Below are positions 50,956-58,589 of a stretch of DNA of 64,000 bases, piece by piece. This DNA comes from VRUE01 sp963703235 (lineage in GTDB: Bacteria > Actinomycetota > Thermoleophilia > Solirubrobacterales > 70-9), in assembly GCA_963703235.1 (NCBI GenBank), contig OY969802.1, positions 744,001 through 808,000 on the forward strand. The letters are read 5' to 3'. Both the position numbers and the translations under genes were made by a program. The number at the start of each line of letters is the position of its first letter. Position 1 is the stretch's first letter. A model generated the notes under the pieces. The model was not told the DNA's origin, made no database searches, and was given only the letters and a program-made list of their open reading frames with translations.

Positions 50956-52047
50956 ATGATCGTGATCGGAACGGACACCCACAAGCGGACCCACACCTGC
51001 GGCGCCGTATTTGCGGGAACCGGCGAGTTTGCCGGCGAGCTGACTGCCTCGGCCAGGGGGCCCGGCTTTCGCCAACTGCTCGGCTGGGGGCGCGAGCTCG
51101 ACGAGGAACGAATCTGGGCGATCGAGGACTGCCGCCACGTCTCCGGCGCCTTGGAGCGCTTCCTGGTCGCCTCGGGCGAGCGCGTGGTTCGCGTCCCTCC
51201 GAAGCTGATGGGCCAAAGCCGCCGTGGCGAACGGGCCGCGGGCAAGTCCGACCCAATCGACGCCCTGGCAGTAGCCAGAGCCGCCCTGCGGGAGGGCCCA
51301 GAGACCCTGCCGAGTGCCCATCTCGATGAGGACGCCCTGCGGCTGAAGCTCCTCCTCGGCCACCGCGAGGATCTCGTCAAAGCCCGTTCTGAAGACCAGT
51401 GTCGATTGCGCTGGCACCTGCACGACCTCTGGCCGGAGCTGGAGGTCCCAACCGGCGCTCTTGACCGGATCGTCTGGCTCGATCGGCTCTCCCGGCGGCT
51501 CGCCCGCGCCGAGCAGAGCACGAGGGTGGCGATAGCCCGCGAGCTGGCGATCGAGATCCGCCGTCGCACCCGCCGGGCAAAGGAGCTCGAGCGAGAGATC
51601 GGTGCCTTGGTCAAAGGCACGGCACCGGAGCTGCTCGCGCTGGAGGGCTGCGGCGTCCTGACCGCAGCCAAGCTCCTCGCCGAGACCGCCGGGGCCAAGC
51701 GCCTTGCCACCGATGCCAAGTTCGCCCGCTTGGCCGGTGTCGCCCCGATTCCCGCCTCCTCGGGCAAGCGCGTTCGCCACCGGCTCGACCGCGGCGGCAA
51801 CCGCCAGCTCAACTGCGCCCTTCACCGCATCGCGGTTACCCAGGGCAGGGTTCACCCCCCGGCACGCAAGTTCCTCGCCAAAAAGCAGGCCGAGGGCAAG
51901 TCCAGAATGGAGGCTCTGCGCTGCCTCAAGCGCCACCTGGCCCGCCGGGTCTGGAGGCTTTTGCTCGATTCCGAAGGGGAGAGATCCATGACCAACGTCG
52001 ATACTCAGAGAGACTCGCTGGCGCCGCAAATTGCGGTGGCGGCTTGA
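50956..52047 (+). CDS. IS110-family DEDD transposase (bridge-RNA recombinase)
   Basis: 363 residues. The RuvC-like DEDD residues are Asp7 (IGTDTHK), Glu57 (WAIEDC), Asp99 and Asp102 (KSDPIDALAVA). A coiled-coil middle leads to the transposase_20 domain with LEGCGVLTAAKLLAETAG and the catalytic serine in PIPASSGKRVRHRLDRGGNR (Ser267/268). It cuts and rejoins DNA guided by the bridge RNA. The ATG at 50956 is chosen because the first Asp lies six residues later; the frame is open further upstream. All key residues are intact, so the element may be active. Confidence 0.93.
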   Translation: MIVIGTDTHKRTHTCGAVFAGTGEFAGELTASARGPGFRQLLGWGRELDEERIWAIEDCRHVSGALERFLVASGERVVRVPPKLMGQSRRGERAAGKSDPIDALAVARAALREGPETLPSAHLDEDALRLKLLLGHREDLVKARSEDQCRLRWHLHDLWPELEVPTGALDRIVWLDRLSRRLARAEQSTRVAIARELAIEIRRRTRRAKELEREIGALVKGTAPELLALEGCGVLTAAKLLAETAGAKRLATDAKFARLAGVAPIPASSGKRVRHRLDRGGNRQLNCALHRIAVTQGRVHPPARKFLAKKQAEGKSRMEALRCLKRHLARRVWRLLLDSEGERSMTNVDTQRDSLAPQIAVAA

Positions 52048-52061
52048 CATAGGAGCAACGC

Positions 52062-52568
52062 ATGGCCAAGGTCGAGGTAGGCGACGAGGCGCCCGATTTC
52101 GAGCTGCCCGGGACGGGCGGCAGGAGCTACCGGCTCGCGGACCTGCGCGGCAGGAACGTCGTCCTCGCCTTCTATCCCGGCGACGCCACGCGCGTCTGCA
52201 CCGCGCAGTTCTGCTCCTACCGCGACAACGGGGACCGGCTCGACCGGCTCGACGCCGCGGTGCTGGGCATCTCGCCGCAGTCGGTCGACTCGCACGAGCG
52301 CTGGGCGCAGGAGCAGAACCTCAACGTGCCCCTGCTCGCCGACGAGGACCTTGCCGTGAGCAAGAGCTACGGCGTCACCGGGTGGGTAGGGCCGTTCGCG
52401 AAGCTGGCGGGGCTGAACGAGGCGGCTCCGGGCGGGCGCTATGTGATGCGGTCGATTTTCGTCGTCGACCGCGAGGGAGTCGTCCGCTACAGGCACGTCT
52501 CGCGGACCGGCAGCAGCTTCCAGCGGGTCGGGGACCTCGAGCGGGCTGTGGCGGCGCTCGAGGGCTGA
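52062..52568 (+). CDS. bcp: Bcp-type peroxiredoxin
   Basis: 168 residues of the AhpC/TSA family, BCP subgroup. The peroxidatic cysteine is in YPGDATRVCTAQFCSYRD, where the second Cys four residues on is the usual resolving partner; the TPVCT proline is Arg here. It reduces hydrogen and lipid peroxides using thioredoxin. Its start is only 5 nt from the presumed right end of the IS110 element, and its apparent Shine-Dalgarno (AGGAG, 6 nt before the ATG) lies in the repeated IS motif. Its stop overlaps the hydrolase ATG by one base (TGATG). Confidence 0.92.
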   Translation: MAKVEVGDEAPDFELPGTGGRSYRLADLRGRNVVLAFYPGDATRVCTAQFCSYRDNGDRLDRLDAAVLGISPQSVDSHERWAQEQNLNVPLLADEDLAVSKSYGVTGWVGPFAKLAGLNEAAPGGRYVMRSIFVVDREGVVRYRHVSRTGSSFQRVGDLERAVAALEG

Positions 52569-53431
52569 TGCCCGCCGCCGCGGCCGTGCCGTTCACGGCG
52601 GGCAGGGGGCTGACGCTCCGCGGCGAGGCGGCGGGGGAGGGCCCAGCGGTCGTTCTCTGCCACGGGATCACGGCAACCCGGCGCTACGTCGTCCACGGCT
52701 CACGGGCGCTGGAGCGGGCCGGGCACCTGGTCGTCTCCTACGATGCCCGCGGGCACGGCGAGTCGGACCCGGCGCCGGCGGGCCAGGGTTATGGATACCC
52801 GGAGCTGGTCGCCGACCTGGAATCGGTCGTGGCGACGACGGTAGGGGAGGAGCCGTTCGTGCTCGCTGGGCACTCGATGGGGGCCCATGCCGCCGTTGCC
52901 TATGCGCTGCGCCGGCCCGAGCGCGTCGCCGGCCTGGTCGCGATCGGACCGGTCTACGCCGGTGAGATCTCCGACGCCGCGCTCGCCTACTGGGACGGCC
53001 TCGCGGCGGCGCTCGATGGGGGCGGCGTCGACGGGTTCGTCGCCTACGTCGATCGCCAGCGGGAACTCGACCCGGCCTGGCGGGAGACGGTCCTGCGGAT
53101 CACCCGCGAGCGGATGCTGCTGCACCGCCACCCCGAGGGGATCGTCGCGGCGCTGCACCAGGTGCCGCGCTCGTGCCCGTTCGGCGCGATGGAGGAGCTG
53201 GAGGCACTCGACCTCCCGGCGCTGGTCGTCGCCAGCCACGACGAGGCCGACCCCGGGCATCCGCGCCGGGTCGCCGAGCAGTACGCGGAGCGGCTGCCGC
53301 GAGCACGATTGACCGGCGAGGCGGAGGGAGAGTCGCCGCTCGCCTGGCAGGGTGGCAGGCTCTCGCGCGCGATCGCCGCCTTCTGCGCCGAGGGCGAGGT
53401 CGCCGAGCGCCTTGACTGCGCCAGCCTCTGA
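52568..53431 (+). CDS. Alpha/beta hydrolase
   Basis: 287 residues. Oxyanion region VLCHGITATRRYVVHG, nucleophile elbow AGHSMGAHAAVAYAL with Ser, an acidic residue in VVASHDEADPGHP, and a likely catalytic His in that region or near SPLAWQGGRLS. A short cap is inserted after IGPVYAGEISDAALAYWDGL. Esterase or lipase-like, substrate unknown. Translationally coupled to bcp. Confidence 0.88.
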   Translation: MPAAAAVPFTAGRGLTLRGEAAGEGPAVVLCHGITATRRYVVHGSRALERAGHLVVSYDARGHGESDPAPAGQGYGYPELVADLESVVATTVGEEPFVLAGHSMGAHAAVAYALRRPERVAGLVAIGPVYAGEISDAALAYWDGLAAALDGGGVDGFVAYVDRQRELDPAWRETVLRITRERMLLHRHPEGIVAALHQVPRSCPFGAMEELEALDLPALVVASHDEADPGHPRRVAEQYAERLPRARLTGEAEGESPLAWQGGRLSRAIAAFCAEGEVAERLDCASL

Positions 53432-53449
53432 CCGGGCCGGTCATGCCGA

Positions 53450-53455
53450 TAGCCT
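53450..53455 (+). promoter_or_regulatory. -10 hexamer TAGCCT of the DUF2171-like gene
   Basis: TAGCCT ends 8 nt before ATG 53464 and argues for that start over the in-frame ATG at 53443. Confidence 0.5.
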
Positions 53456-53463
53456 TTCGGGCG

Positions 53464-53799
53464 ATGGTGGACGAGGGTCAGGCGGTCCATTACTCGGCGG
53501 TCGCGCCGGGGACGCCCGTTTACAGCGCCGACGGCGTCGAGGTGGGGCACGTCGAGGCTGTCCTCGACAACTACCGCGAGCACATCTTCGACGGCATCGT
53601 CTTCGAGGCCAAGGAGGGCGGGCTGCGCTTCGCCGACGCGCCCGAGGTGGCGCGCACGGCCGAGCGCGCGGTGGTGCTGGCGATCGACGCCGCACAGGCG
53701 CAGCGGCTCGGCCCGCCCGAGAAGGGGCATCCCAAGTTCCGTCCCAACCGCGGCGGCCGGCTCAGCCGTCTCTTCGGCGGCGGCTGGAAGCGGCAATGA
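53464..53799 (+). CDS. PRC-barrel/DUF2171-like protein
   Basis: About 111 residues. The opening VAPGTPVYSADGVEVGHVEA and a following DGIVFEAKEGGLRFADAPEV form the short beta-barrel pattern of PRC-barrel or DUF2171 proteins. The C-terminus is a basic tail (RPNRGGRLSRLFGGGWKRQ). Function unknown; homologues are often stress-associated. Confidence 0.7.
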   Translation: MVDEGQAVHYSAVAPGTPVYSADGVEVGHVEAVLDNYREHIFDGIVFEAKEGGLRFADAPEVARTAERAVVLAIDAAQAQRLGPPEKGHPKFRPNRGGRLSRLFGGGWKRQ

Positions 53800-53840
53800 G
53801 CGAGCGTTGTCGGATTTAGCCGGGGCACAGAGCCGGCGCG

Positions 53841-53846
53841 TAGCGT
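53841..53846 (+). promoter_or_regulatory. -10 hexamer TAGCGT of the VKOR-DsbA operon
   Basis: TAGCGT ends 8 nt before the GTG at 53855, deciding that start over the upstream frame. Confidence 0.5.
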
Positions 53847-53854
53847 CTCGCCGT

Positions 53855-54286
53855 GTGAGCGTTCCGGCCGAGGGCGTGCTGCAGAGGATCGCTGCATTCC
53901 TCGCGGCCTTCGGCGTCGGCGTCGCCGCCTACATCGCTATCGCCGAGGCCGACGGCGGCGCGCCGGCCTGCCTGGCCGGCAGCGGCGGTTGCGAGACGGT
54001 GGCCGCCAGCACGCACTCGGAGCTGGCGGGGATCAGCGTCGCGCTGATCGGCGTCTTCGGCTACGCCCTGTTGCTGGTGACGGCCCTGCTGCGAGGCGAC
54101 CTTGCGCGCATGGCCGGCTTCGGGCTGGGCCTGGTCGGCCTCGGCTACACCGTCTACCTGACCTATCTGGAGCTGTTCGTTATCGACGCGATCTGCCAGT
54201 GGTGCATCGTCAGCGCCATCCTGATGGTGGTGCTGTTCGCGGTCGCCACGGCGAGGATGTTGCGCTACGTCGGAACGCCGCCGTGA
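53855..54286 (+). CDS. Vitamin K epoxide reductase-family disulfide-forming protein
   Basis: 143 residues with four transmembrane helices. The first periplasmic loop has Cys39 and Cys46 (PACLAGSGGCETVAAS), and the active-site pair is Cys114/Cys117 in IDAICQWCIVSA. The conserved Ser/Thr after the loop cysteines is kept. It reoxidises DsbA using menaquinone and takes the place of DsbB in actinobacteria. The stop overlaps dsbA by 4 nt. Confidence 0.93.
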   Translation: MSVPAEGVLQRIAAFLAAFGVGVAAYIAIAEADGGAPACLAGSGGCETVAASTHSELAGISVALIGVFGYALLLVTALLRGDLARMAGFGLGLVGLGYTVYLTYLELFVIDAICQWCIVSAILMVVLFAVATARMLRYVGTPP

Positions 54287-54987
54287 GCGAGGCAGAGCGC
54301 CGCCAGCGGCTGGCGAAGCTCGCGAGCGCGACCGCTTTCCTGGCCATCGTCGTCGTCGCTGTGCTGGTCGTGATCGGCCAGAGCCAGACCGACGGAGGCG
54401 ACACCAGCCTCGAGGACGTGGCGACGGTGCGAGCCGATCTCGCCGGGATCCCGCAGCGAGGGCTTGTCCTCGGCGAGCCCTCGGCAAGGGTCACGCTGGT
54501 CGAGTTCGGCGACCTCCAGTGCCCGGCCTGCAGGGGCTTCGCCGAAGACGTCGTGCCGCAGGTGATCGAGTCCCAGGTCCGCGGCGGCGAAGCAAAGATC
54601 GAGTTCCGCAACTTCACGATCCTCGGCGAGGAATCGGTCGACGCCGCCGCCGCGGCGATCGCCGCCGGCGAACAGGGCCGCGGCTGGGACTTCGTCGAGC
54701 TCTTCTACCGCAACCAGGGCTTCGAGCGCTCCGGCTACGTCAGCGACGACTTCCTGACCGAGGTCGCCCGCGGCGCCGGCGTCCCGGACATCGAGCGGTG
54801 GAACACGGCACGGCAGAGCCCGCGCACAATCGACCGCGTCGCCGCCGAAAGCGCCGAAGCCGAGCGGCTCGGCTTTGGCGGCACGCCGTCGTTCGCGATC
54901 GAGGGCCCCGCTACGGACGGCTTGGAGCCACTGGGAACGCCCAGCTCCGCAGGCGATCTCGAATCGGCCATCGACGACGCCAGCTAA
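54283..54987 (+). CDS. DsbA-family thiol-disulfide oxidoreductase
   Basis: 234 residues. An N-terminal anchor (AFLAIVVVAVLVVIG) places the thioredoxin fold outside. The active site is Cys80-Pro-Ala-Cys83 in VEFGDLQCPACRGFAEDV, and the cis-Pro loop is GFGGTPSFAIEG. It introduces disulfides into secreted proteins and is recharged by VKOR, encoded just upstream. GTG start overlapping the VKOR stop. Several secreted proteins in this window carry paired cysteines that would be clients. Confidence 0.93.
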   Translation: MSEAERRQRLAKLASATAFLAIVVVAVLVVIGQSQTDGGDTSLEDVATVRADLAGIPQRGLVLGEPSARVTLVEFGDLQCPACRGFAEDVVPQVIESQVRGGEAKIEFRNFTILGEESVDAAAAAIAAGEQGRGWDFVELFYRNQGFERSGYVSDDFLTEVARGAGVPDIERWNTARQSPRTIDRVAAESAEAERLGFGGTPSFAIEGPATDGLEPLGTPSSAGDLESAIDDAS

Positions 54988-55005
54988 CGGAGGCGAGGCG
55001 GCGCG

Positions 55006-55500
55006 TCAGCCAGCTTCGTCGCGCGCCTCGCGGAGCGCAACGAGGTCCAGGCGGTCTTGATCGCGGGCCGTTGCCTCCTTCATCGCGACTAGATCTGCGT
55101 AGCTGCAGATCCGAAGGCGCAGGTCGTCGAGCTGCACCTCCTCGGCCCCCGCAGCAAGCTTCGCGTAGTTGGGCGCACCAGCGGGGCTCTGGACGATATG
55201 AAGTCGTCCGAGTTTCGTCTCAAATCGTGGATTCCCGCCAAAAGAGAGCGATTTGGCGCTCGCCGGATCTCCGGCAATCGGGTCAGCACCAGGCAGTACT
55301 GCGTCCAGATCCTTGAGGACGGCCGCGAGACGCTCGAGGTTGGGCCTCTCGGGGTTTGCGATTATGTCGGTATCAGCCGTCGCTCGCACGAAACCGTGCG
55401 CCATGACGGCAATACCGCCGATCACGACGAACTCGACACCGCCGCCAGTAAGGGCTCGCAGATGTCCCTCGTGATCGGAATCGAGTGCGCGCCCGGTCAC
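55006..55500 (-). CDS. Orphan nucleotidyltransferase (MNT/AbiEii-like)
   Basis: About 164 residues. The NTase signature is VEFVVIGGIAVMAHGFVRAT followed by ADTDIIANPERP, carrying the two acidic metal ligands. The C-terminal segment LRICSYADLVAMKEATARDQ matches the DUF6036/AbiEii-type tail. Such proteins are toxins or antitoxins in MNT-HEPN and AbiE systems, but no HEPN or antitoxin partner is next to it. The start is uncertain: GTG 55500 is proposed, the frame stays open to 55698 with low-complexity sequence. The 55501-55764 stretch upstream shows no other gene. Confidence 0.7.
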   Translation of the reverse strand: MTGRALDSDHEGHLRALTGGGVEFVVIGGIAVMAHGFVRATADTDIIANPERPNLERLAAVLKDLDAVLPGADPIAGDPASAKSLSFGGNPRFETKLGRLHIVQSPAGAPNYAKLAAGAEEVQLDDLRLRICSYADLVAMKEATARDQDRLDLVALREARDEAG

Positions 55501-55764
55501 TTGCGCGCTGGTGACGTCGCCCGCGAGGACGCCATGGCGTTCTGGAGCCGGCTTCCGAATCGGCTCAGCCGGAGTCCTTGGCGAATACGATCGGCGGGGT
55601 CGCTGGCGCGGAAATCGCGCCGAAGCTCCTCTGCGCTCATATTGGGCCGGGGCAGGGGCATCTGCACAGCAGTCGATGTTAGAGGCGGCGCAGGTCACGC
55701 ATCAATCCGATGATGAGTTCACATAACCATCATTATCGTGCGTTGGCCGCGGATGGCCGCTCCG

Positions 55765-56943
55765 TCAACGGCGGTTCGCCTTCTTGCTCGAGCAGCGAAG
55801 CTTCCCGCCTCCGCGTTTGGCGATCCGCGCTCGCTTGCGCTTCTGGCAGGCGCGCCGCTTGGAGATCGAGCCCGGTTGACCGGCCGTCGGCGAGTTCTCC
55901 GGTGCAATCGCTGGATCTCCGGACGATGAGGACGAGCTGCTCGATGGCTCGACCTGCGCGGCCTGCTGGCCGGGGACAGCCACCAGCTCGGCGTCGATCC
56001 CGGCGACGACCTCGCCGGCCTCCACCGCGATCTTGCTGGCTTCGATCCAGGATTCGTTGTCGTCGTAGTACTCGGTCTCGTAGCCGGACCCGGAGAATTC
56101 GACCGTGTAGGCGGAGTGCGTCGGCAGCCCGGTCACGGCGTATTCGCCGGCCGCATCCGTCTCGTCGCAAGCGTGGATGTCGGTGGCGATCACGAAGGCG
56201 CAGACGCTGGCGTCCTCGATCGGTTCTGAGGTCCCCTCGTCGGTGACGGTGCCGTGCATCTCGCCGCCGGCGAGGGCCGTCAGCTCGGCGTCGATCCCGG
56301 CGGTTTCCTCGCCGGCCTCCACCGCGATCTTGTTGGCTTCGATCCAGGATTCCTCGTCGTCGTAGTACTCGGTCTCGTAGAGCCCGGATTCGGTGGAGAA
56401 TTCGACCGTGTAGGCGGAGTTCGTCGGCAGACCGAGCACGGCGTATTCGCCGGCCAGGTTCGTGTTATCGCAGGAGAGGATCTCGGTGCCGATCACGAAT
56501 CCACAGACGGTGATCCCGACGATCGGTTCGGAGGTCGCTTCGTCGCTGACGGTGCCGGTGATCTGGCCGCCTTTGGCCAGCGCGGCGTCGATGCCGCTCG
56601 CCACGGATTCCCCGAGCACGTTCACGGGTTCGGCTTTCTCGAAAGTGGATTTATCGTTGTAGTACTCGGGGATGTAGTTGCGGTCGCGTTTGACGACGCC
56701 GTTGAACCCGACCTTGTAGGAGCCGGATTCGAGGCCCCCGAGGCTGTACTTGCCGCTGGCGCCCGTTTTGTCGCAGGTTTTGGTCGGCCCGTATCCGCAC
56801 ACCCTGATCCCTTTGAGCGGCCCTGCGGTGGCGCTGTCGGTCACCGTTCCTTCGATCGTCCCGGCGGCCGCAAGGGCCGGCGTCAGCAGCAGGCAGAAAG
56901 CCCCCACCACGATTGCTGCGAATGCTGCCTTCGTCCTGGACAT
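55765..56943 (-). CDS. Secreted protein with three carboxypeptidase-regulatory-like (CNA-B-type) repeats
   Basis: 392 residues. Signal peptide (FAAIVVGAFCLLLTPALAAA). Three Ig-like units start at GTIEGTVTDSATAGPLKGIR, GQITGTVSDEATSEPIVGIT and GEMHGTVTDEGTSEPIEDAS; each contains a Cys pair (for example VCGFVIGTEILSCDNT) and an ExYDDxESW-type end. A Ser-rich linker leads to a basic, Lys/Arg-rich C-terminus that could bind the wall. Function unknown. AGGCAGGGG precedes the ATG. Related to the gene just upstream. Confidence 0.82.
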   Translation of the reverse strand: MSRTKAAFAAIVVGAFCLLLTPALAAAGTIEGTVTDSATAGPLKGIRVCGYGPTKTCDKTGASGKYSLGGLESGSYKVGFNGVVKRDRNYIPEYYNDKSTFEKAEPVNVLGESVASGIDAALAKGGQITGTVSDEATSEPIVGITVCGFVIGTEILSCDNTNLAGEYAVLGLPTNSAYTVEFSTESGLYETEYYDDEESWIEANKIAVEAGEETAGIDAELTALAGGEMHGTVTDEGTSEPIEDASVCAFVIATDIHACDETDAAGEYAVTGLPTHSAYTVEFSGSGYETEYYDDNESWIEASKIAVEAGEVVAGIDAELVAVPGQQAAQVEPSSSSSSSSGDPAIAPENSPTAGQPGSISKRRACQKRKRARIAKRGGGKLRCSSKKANRR

Positions 56944-57081
56944 GCCCCTGCCTTTCTGCTGATGGGCTGCCCAGCGTGTCGAGCAGCGCCCCCGGGTGTC
57001 GATTTGCGTTGAGGGGCGGCAGTGTAATAGACATGCCGGTACGTAATTCGTCCGTTCAAGGCGGGGAGGTTAAAGTTCCCG

Positions 57082-57100
57082 CCCGAGACATCATCTCGGG
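57082..57100 (-). terminator. Hairpin downstream of the two-repeat secreted gene
   Basis: CCCGAGA/TCTCGGG with a 5-nt loop in the 211-nt gap between the paralogues, followed by more G/C-rich dyad sequence. No U tract. The gap has no other feature. Confidence 0.35.
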
Positions 57101-57154
57101 AGGCGTCGGGGGGCGAGCACGCTGCCCACCCCCCACGCTCGGTTCAGATGGTCT

Positions 57155-57823
57155 TCAGGGCGCCAACGCAGCGTTGATTCCGCTGGTGATCGCGCCGGCC
57201 ACCACCGCAACGGAAGTGGCTTTGATCGCTGAGAATTTGTTGTTGTAGTACTCGAGTTTGTATTCCGGTTCGCCGTCGAATTCGACTTTGTAGAAGGAGT
57301 TCGTCGGCAGGCCGATCACGGCGTATTCCCCCGCCGTGTTCGTGCTGTCGCAGGATTCGATGTCGGTGCTGATGACGAACCCGCAGACGGTGACGCCGTC
57401 GATCGGTTCGGAGGTCGCTTCGTCGCTGACGGTGCCGGTGATCTGACCGCCTTCCGCGAGCGCGGCGTCGATGCCGCTGGCGACGGATTCCCCGAGCACG
57501 TTCACGGGTTCGGCTTTTTCAAAGGTCGCTTTGTTGTTGTAGTACTCGGTGATGTAGTTCAGGCCGGATTCGATGCCGTTGAATTCGACCTTGTAGGAGC
57601 CGGATTCGAGGCCTTCGAGGCTGTATTCCCCGCTGGCGTTGGTGGCTACGCAGGCTTCAGCGGGCCATTTGTAGGCGCACACGTTGACGCCTTCGAGGGG
57701 TTCTGCGGTGACGCTATCGGTCACGGTCCCTTCGATCGTCCCGGCGACCGCAAGCGCCGGCGTTAGCAGCAGGCAGAATGCGCTCACCGCGAAGGTTGCG
57801 AACATCGGCATCGTTCTGTTCAT
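57155..57823 (-). CDS. Secreted protein with two CNA-B-type repeats, paralogue of the downstream gene
   Basis: 222 residues. Signal peptide (FATFAVSAFCLLLTPALAVA) and two Ig-like repeats beginning GTIEGTVTDSVTAEPLEGVN and GQITGTVSDEATSEPIDGVT, each with a Cys pair. The second part of repeat 1 and the start of repeat 2 are almost identical in DNA to the downstream gene. It lacks that gene's third repeat and basic tail. The ATG at 57823 follows GGGAGG by 5 nt, preferred over an ATG four codons upstream. Confidence 0.8.
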   Translation of the reverse strand: MNRTMPMFATFAVSAFCLLLTPALAVAGTIEGTVTDSVTAEPLEGVNVCAYKWPAEACVATNASGEYSLEGLESGSYKVEFNGIESGLNYITEYYNNKATFEKAEPVNVLGESVASGIDAALAEGGQITGTVSDEATSEPIDGVTVCGFVISTDIESCDSTNTAGEYAVIGLPTNSFYKVEFDGEPEYKLEYYNNKFSAIKATSVAVVAGAITSGINAALAP

Positions 57824-57946
57824 CTTGCCTCCCATGGATCAGCCCGCCGAAATGGTGGGCCAGATCACGAATTGTCAGATGTTTTGCACCACGGAGCGAG
57901 CGTAAACGCTCCGGTATGCACAAGGAACCCCCTCTGGACGGCAGTT

Positions 57947-58588
57947 CTAGGCGGACAGCACGGCGCTGCCGTGCGCCAGCGGCCGCGTGAGCGGCGGCGA
58001 CTTCGGCAGCTCGTCGCGGTCCAGGTCCTCGAGCTGCAGCGGCGAGGCCTCGATCGTGGCGACGGTGTCGCGGTTGCAGTGGCAGCCGTCGCCGATGAAG
58101 CGCCAGGGCTTTTCGAGCCGGTCCTGCCAGCGGGCCAGCTTCGGGTCCTCTGCCCGGACGTGCTCCAAGAAGAGCATGCGGCCGCCCGGTTTGAGTATCC
58201 GCGCCACCTCGGCGAGAGCCGCCCTGGGATCGGGAACCGTGCAGAGGACGAGGGTGAAGACGGCGGTGTCGAAGCTGGAGTCCTCGCAGGGCAGGCGTTC
58301 CGCGCCCGCTTCGACGAATTCGACGTCGTGGCTCGATCTCGCCAGCTTCTGCCTCAGCTGGCGCGCCATGTGCGGATCGGGCTCGGCCATCGTCAGCTCG
58401 GTCACCTGCTCCGGATAGAGATCGAGGTTGGCACCCGTGCCGGAGCCGATGTCGATCGTGCGGCCGCTCGCCTCGCTCAGCAGCTCGCGCCGCATCTCGC
58501 GCAGGCCCGCCTCCTCGGTCGCCTCCAGGAAGCGGTCGTAGAGGGCGGCGAATGCCCTCCCCCACGTCGCGTCATAGATCCGTCCCAA
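57947..58588 (-). CDS. UbiE/METTL7-like SAM-dependent methyltransferase
   Basis: About 213 residues. Motif I is TIDIGSGTGANLDLYPEQ, then ELTMAEPDPHMARQL, FDTAVFTLVLCTVPDP and ILKPGGRMLFLEHVRAEDP, the pattern of METTL7/UbiE-type methyltransferases acting on lipids, quinones or thiols. TTG 58588 sits 1 nt after the SDR stop; the frame is open to an ATG at 58636 inside the SDR gene, so the start is uncertain. Co-transcribed with the SDR and thiolase. Confidence 0.82.
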   Translation of the reverse strand: MGRIYDATWGRAFAALYDRFLEATEEAGLREMRRELLSEASGRTIDIGSGTGANLDLYPEQVTELTMAEPDPHMARQLRQKLARSSHDVEFVEAGAERLPCEDSSFDTAVFTLVLCTVPDPRAALAEVARILKPGGRMLFLEHVRAEDPKLARWQDRLEKPWRFIGDGCHCNRDTVATIEASPLQLEDLDRDELPKSPPLTRPLAHGSAVLSA

Positions 58589-58589
58589 G

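Larger units (their letters stand above)
50791..52056 (+). mobile_element. IS110-family insertion sequence, apparently intact
   Basis: One intact transposase gene with about 165 nt of non-coding sequence on its left and almost none on its right, as in the IS110 group. No inverted terminal repeats are seen, also typical. The ends are estimates: the right end is placed at the TTGACATAGGAGC motif just after the stop codon, and the left end near the CTAGGCTGGC at 50791, a 10-mer that also occurs at 50701. The left non-coding part is where IS110 elements encode the bridge RNA that pairs with donor and target DNA. Confidence 0.7.
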
